From Spirochaetaceae bacterium (GTDB lineage Bacteria; Spirochaetota; Spirochaetia; Treponematales; Treponemataceae), in assembly GCA_017416145.1 (NCBI GenBank), contig JAFQDD010000002.1, positions 27,981 through 91,980 on the forward strand: DNA of 64,000 nucleotides, in the 5' to 3' direction. The notes under the pieces were generated by a model. That model did no database searches. It saw nothing but the letters and a program-made list of their open reading frames with translations, and was not told the DNA's origin. Shown piece by piece: positions 63,142 to 64,000 of the stretch. The position numbers and the translations under genes were made by a program. Positions within the stretch are counted from its first letter, which is position 1, and each line of letters starts with the position of its first letter.

Positions 63142-64000
63142 AAAAAAATTTTTGCTTTTTTTTGATAAGTTGTATATTTTCATCTCTTTTTTCATTTACA
63201 CAAAGATATGATGACACAATTGAAGTAACAAATAACCTTGATACTTTACTTGATGTTACATATCAAGGTTCAATAATATTAGATGCGTATAATTCTTATA
63301 GTAAGATTTTAGATTTGGGCGAAAGAACAATTTGGATTCGAGGGGGATCATTTTATAATAACAATATAAACAAAAAAATTATTTCTAAGAAAGCCTTTTT
63401 TGTTTCATATCCCTATGATTACACACGGTATTACAAAATGGGCTGGTTTGGTCGATTCCTTTTAATAACTGAAGAACTCATAATAGAAGATGAAGATGGA
63501 AATATTATCTTAACGCTAGAAACATTAACTCCAGAAGATTTTGAAGTAACAGAATCATACGGAATTATTGAAGCAGATTTAATAATTGATGAATCAACAA
63601 TTTCAAAATTCAAGGAAAGACAACAAAAGTTTACTAATGAGCTTCAACAATACACAACCAATTTTAATATTAAAAATGAAAGTGGCAAACCTGTAAATAT
63701 TGAATACAGTCTTTCATCAATGCTTACAGAAAATGTTGAAAATCAAACTTATATACTAGATTTAGGAACAAATCAAATATCAATAAATTCTGGATTGCTA
63801 CAAGAAGAACAAAGCCTTATTTTAGAAGATGAAAATTCAGTTTTAATATCAAATTATACTTACGATTATTGGAAACTAAATAAAATGGGGTGGTTTGCAC
63901 AATTTATGTTAATTACTGGAAAATTTGTTGTAAAAGATGAAATAGGGAATGTTATATTAAACTTAGATACAATCACGCCAGAAGACTTTGAAGTAACAGA
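63138..64000 (+). CDS. Exported repeat protein, candidate immunity to the metallopeptidase tip (runs off the window)
   Basis: An open frame of 287 codons continues past the end. It starts at ATG 63138, overlapping the tip's stop by 4 nt. Signal peptide MKKNFCFFLISCIFSSLFSF. It contains two related units of about 150 residues: each has a tryptophan-flanked strand pair (KMGWFGRFLLIT and KMGWFAQFMLIT), then an acidic strand (IIEDEDGNIILTL and VVKDEIGNVILNL) and TPEDFEVTE. No family recognised. The coupling and export again fit an immunity role. Confidence 0.75.
   Translation, partial: MKKNFCFFLISCIFSSLFSFTQRYDDTIEVTNNLDTLLDVTYQGSIILDAYNSYSKILDLGERTIWIRGGSFYNNNINKKIISKKAFFVSYPYDYTRYYKMGWFGRFLLITEELIIEDEDGNIILTLETLTPEDFEVTESYGIIEADLIIDESTISKFKERQQKFTNELQQYTTNFNIKNESGKPVNIEYSLSSMLTENVENQTYILDLGTNQISINSGLLQEEQSLILEDENSVLISNYTYDYWKLNKMGWFAQFMLITGKFVVKDEIGNVILNLDTITPEDFEVT

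Overview
This AT-rich window comes from a host-associated, sugar-fermenting spirochaete, most likely a Treponema of the rumen or gut type. The evidence is the gene set: an anaerobic class III ribonucleotide reductase under NrdR control, lipoproteins with spirochaete-style lipoboxes, apolipoprotein N-acyltransferase, an FHA/phosphatase/kinase cassette, a methyl-accepting chemotaxis protein and a galactan-degradation locus. No rRNA, CRISPR array or recognisable transposase is present. One tRNA gene, tRNA-Val(UAC), lies at 30528-30600.

Layout. 1-4296 (minus): a galactokinase-like GHMP kinase, two TPR proteins (one with NHL and VWA-like parts) and the start of a GH3-family protein. 4416-6035: lnt. 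6121-10280: nrdR-nrdD, then a separately promoted gene that joins a glycyl-radical domain to a redoxin, then an NrdG-type activase. The radical domain missing from NrdD is encoded by this second gene, so the enzyme appears to be split in two. 10369-16224: ilvE, a 57-bp minisatellite, tpiA, an HD-domain protein and an RNB exoribonuclease. 16545-30359 (minus): an orphan sugar-ABC ATPase, a frameshifted hybrid sensor kinase, a LacI regulator and a six-gene galactan operon (two GH53 endogalactanases, a predicted outer-membrane barrel and three lipoproteins) with a 16-bp palindromic operator at its promoter. 30528-30953: tRNA-Val followed by a duplicated tRNA 3' end plus terminator. 30954-48542: mcp, argG, htrA, FHA/phosphatase/kinase, glgC, ligA, a DUF1846 gene, a lipoprotein gene and ileS.

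48,721-64,000 is an accessory island built around a YD-repeat (Rhs) protein of about 2080 residues. Around it lie short genes that repeat only the RHS core and then carry different C-terminal enzymes: an M23 peptidase, an HExxH metallopeptidase and a decayed one. Most are followed directly by a small exported protein, the arrangement expected of toxin tips and immunity proteins. The short tip genes share a 36-nt upstream block that reads as a leaderless promoter (TTGCAA-N18-TAAACT-N6-ATG). One starts 6 nt after a tyrosine recombinase gene. DUF3791/DUF3990 genes, a stray copy of an internal Rhs segment and a catalytically dead M23-like protein fill the rest.

Working together: NrdR boxes tie both halves of the split reductase to dNTP state. 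The galactan operon probably cuts beta-1,4-galactan at the cell surface and passes oligosaccharides through the barrel. The orphan ATPase may serve several sugar importers. Several housekeeping genes without a Shine-Dalgarno have a -10 box ending only 6-11 nt before the ATG, so leaderless transcripts look common here.
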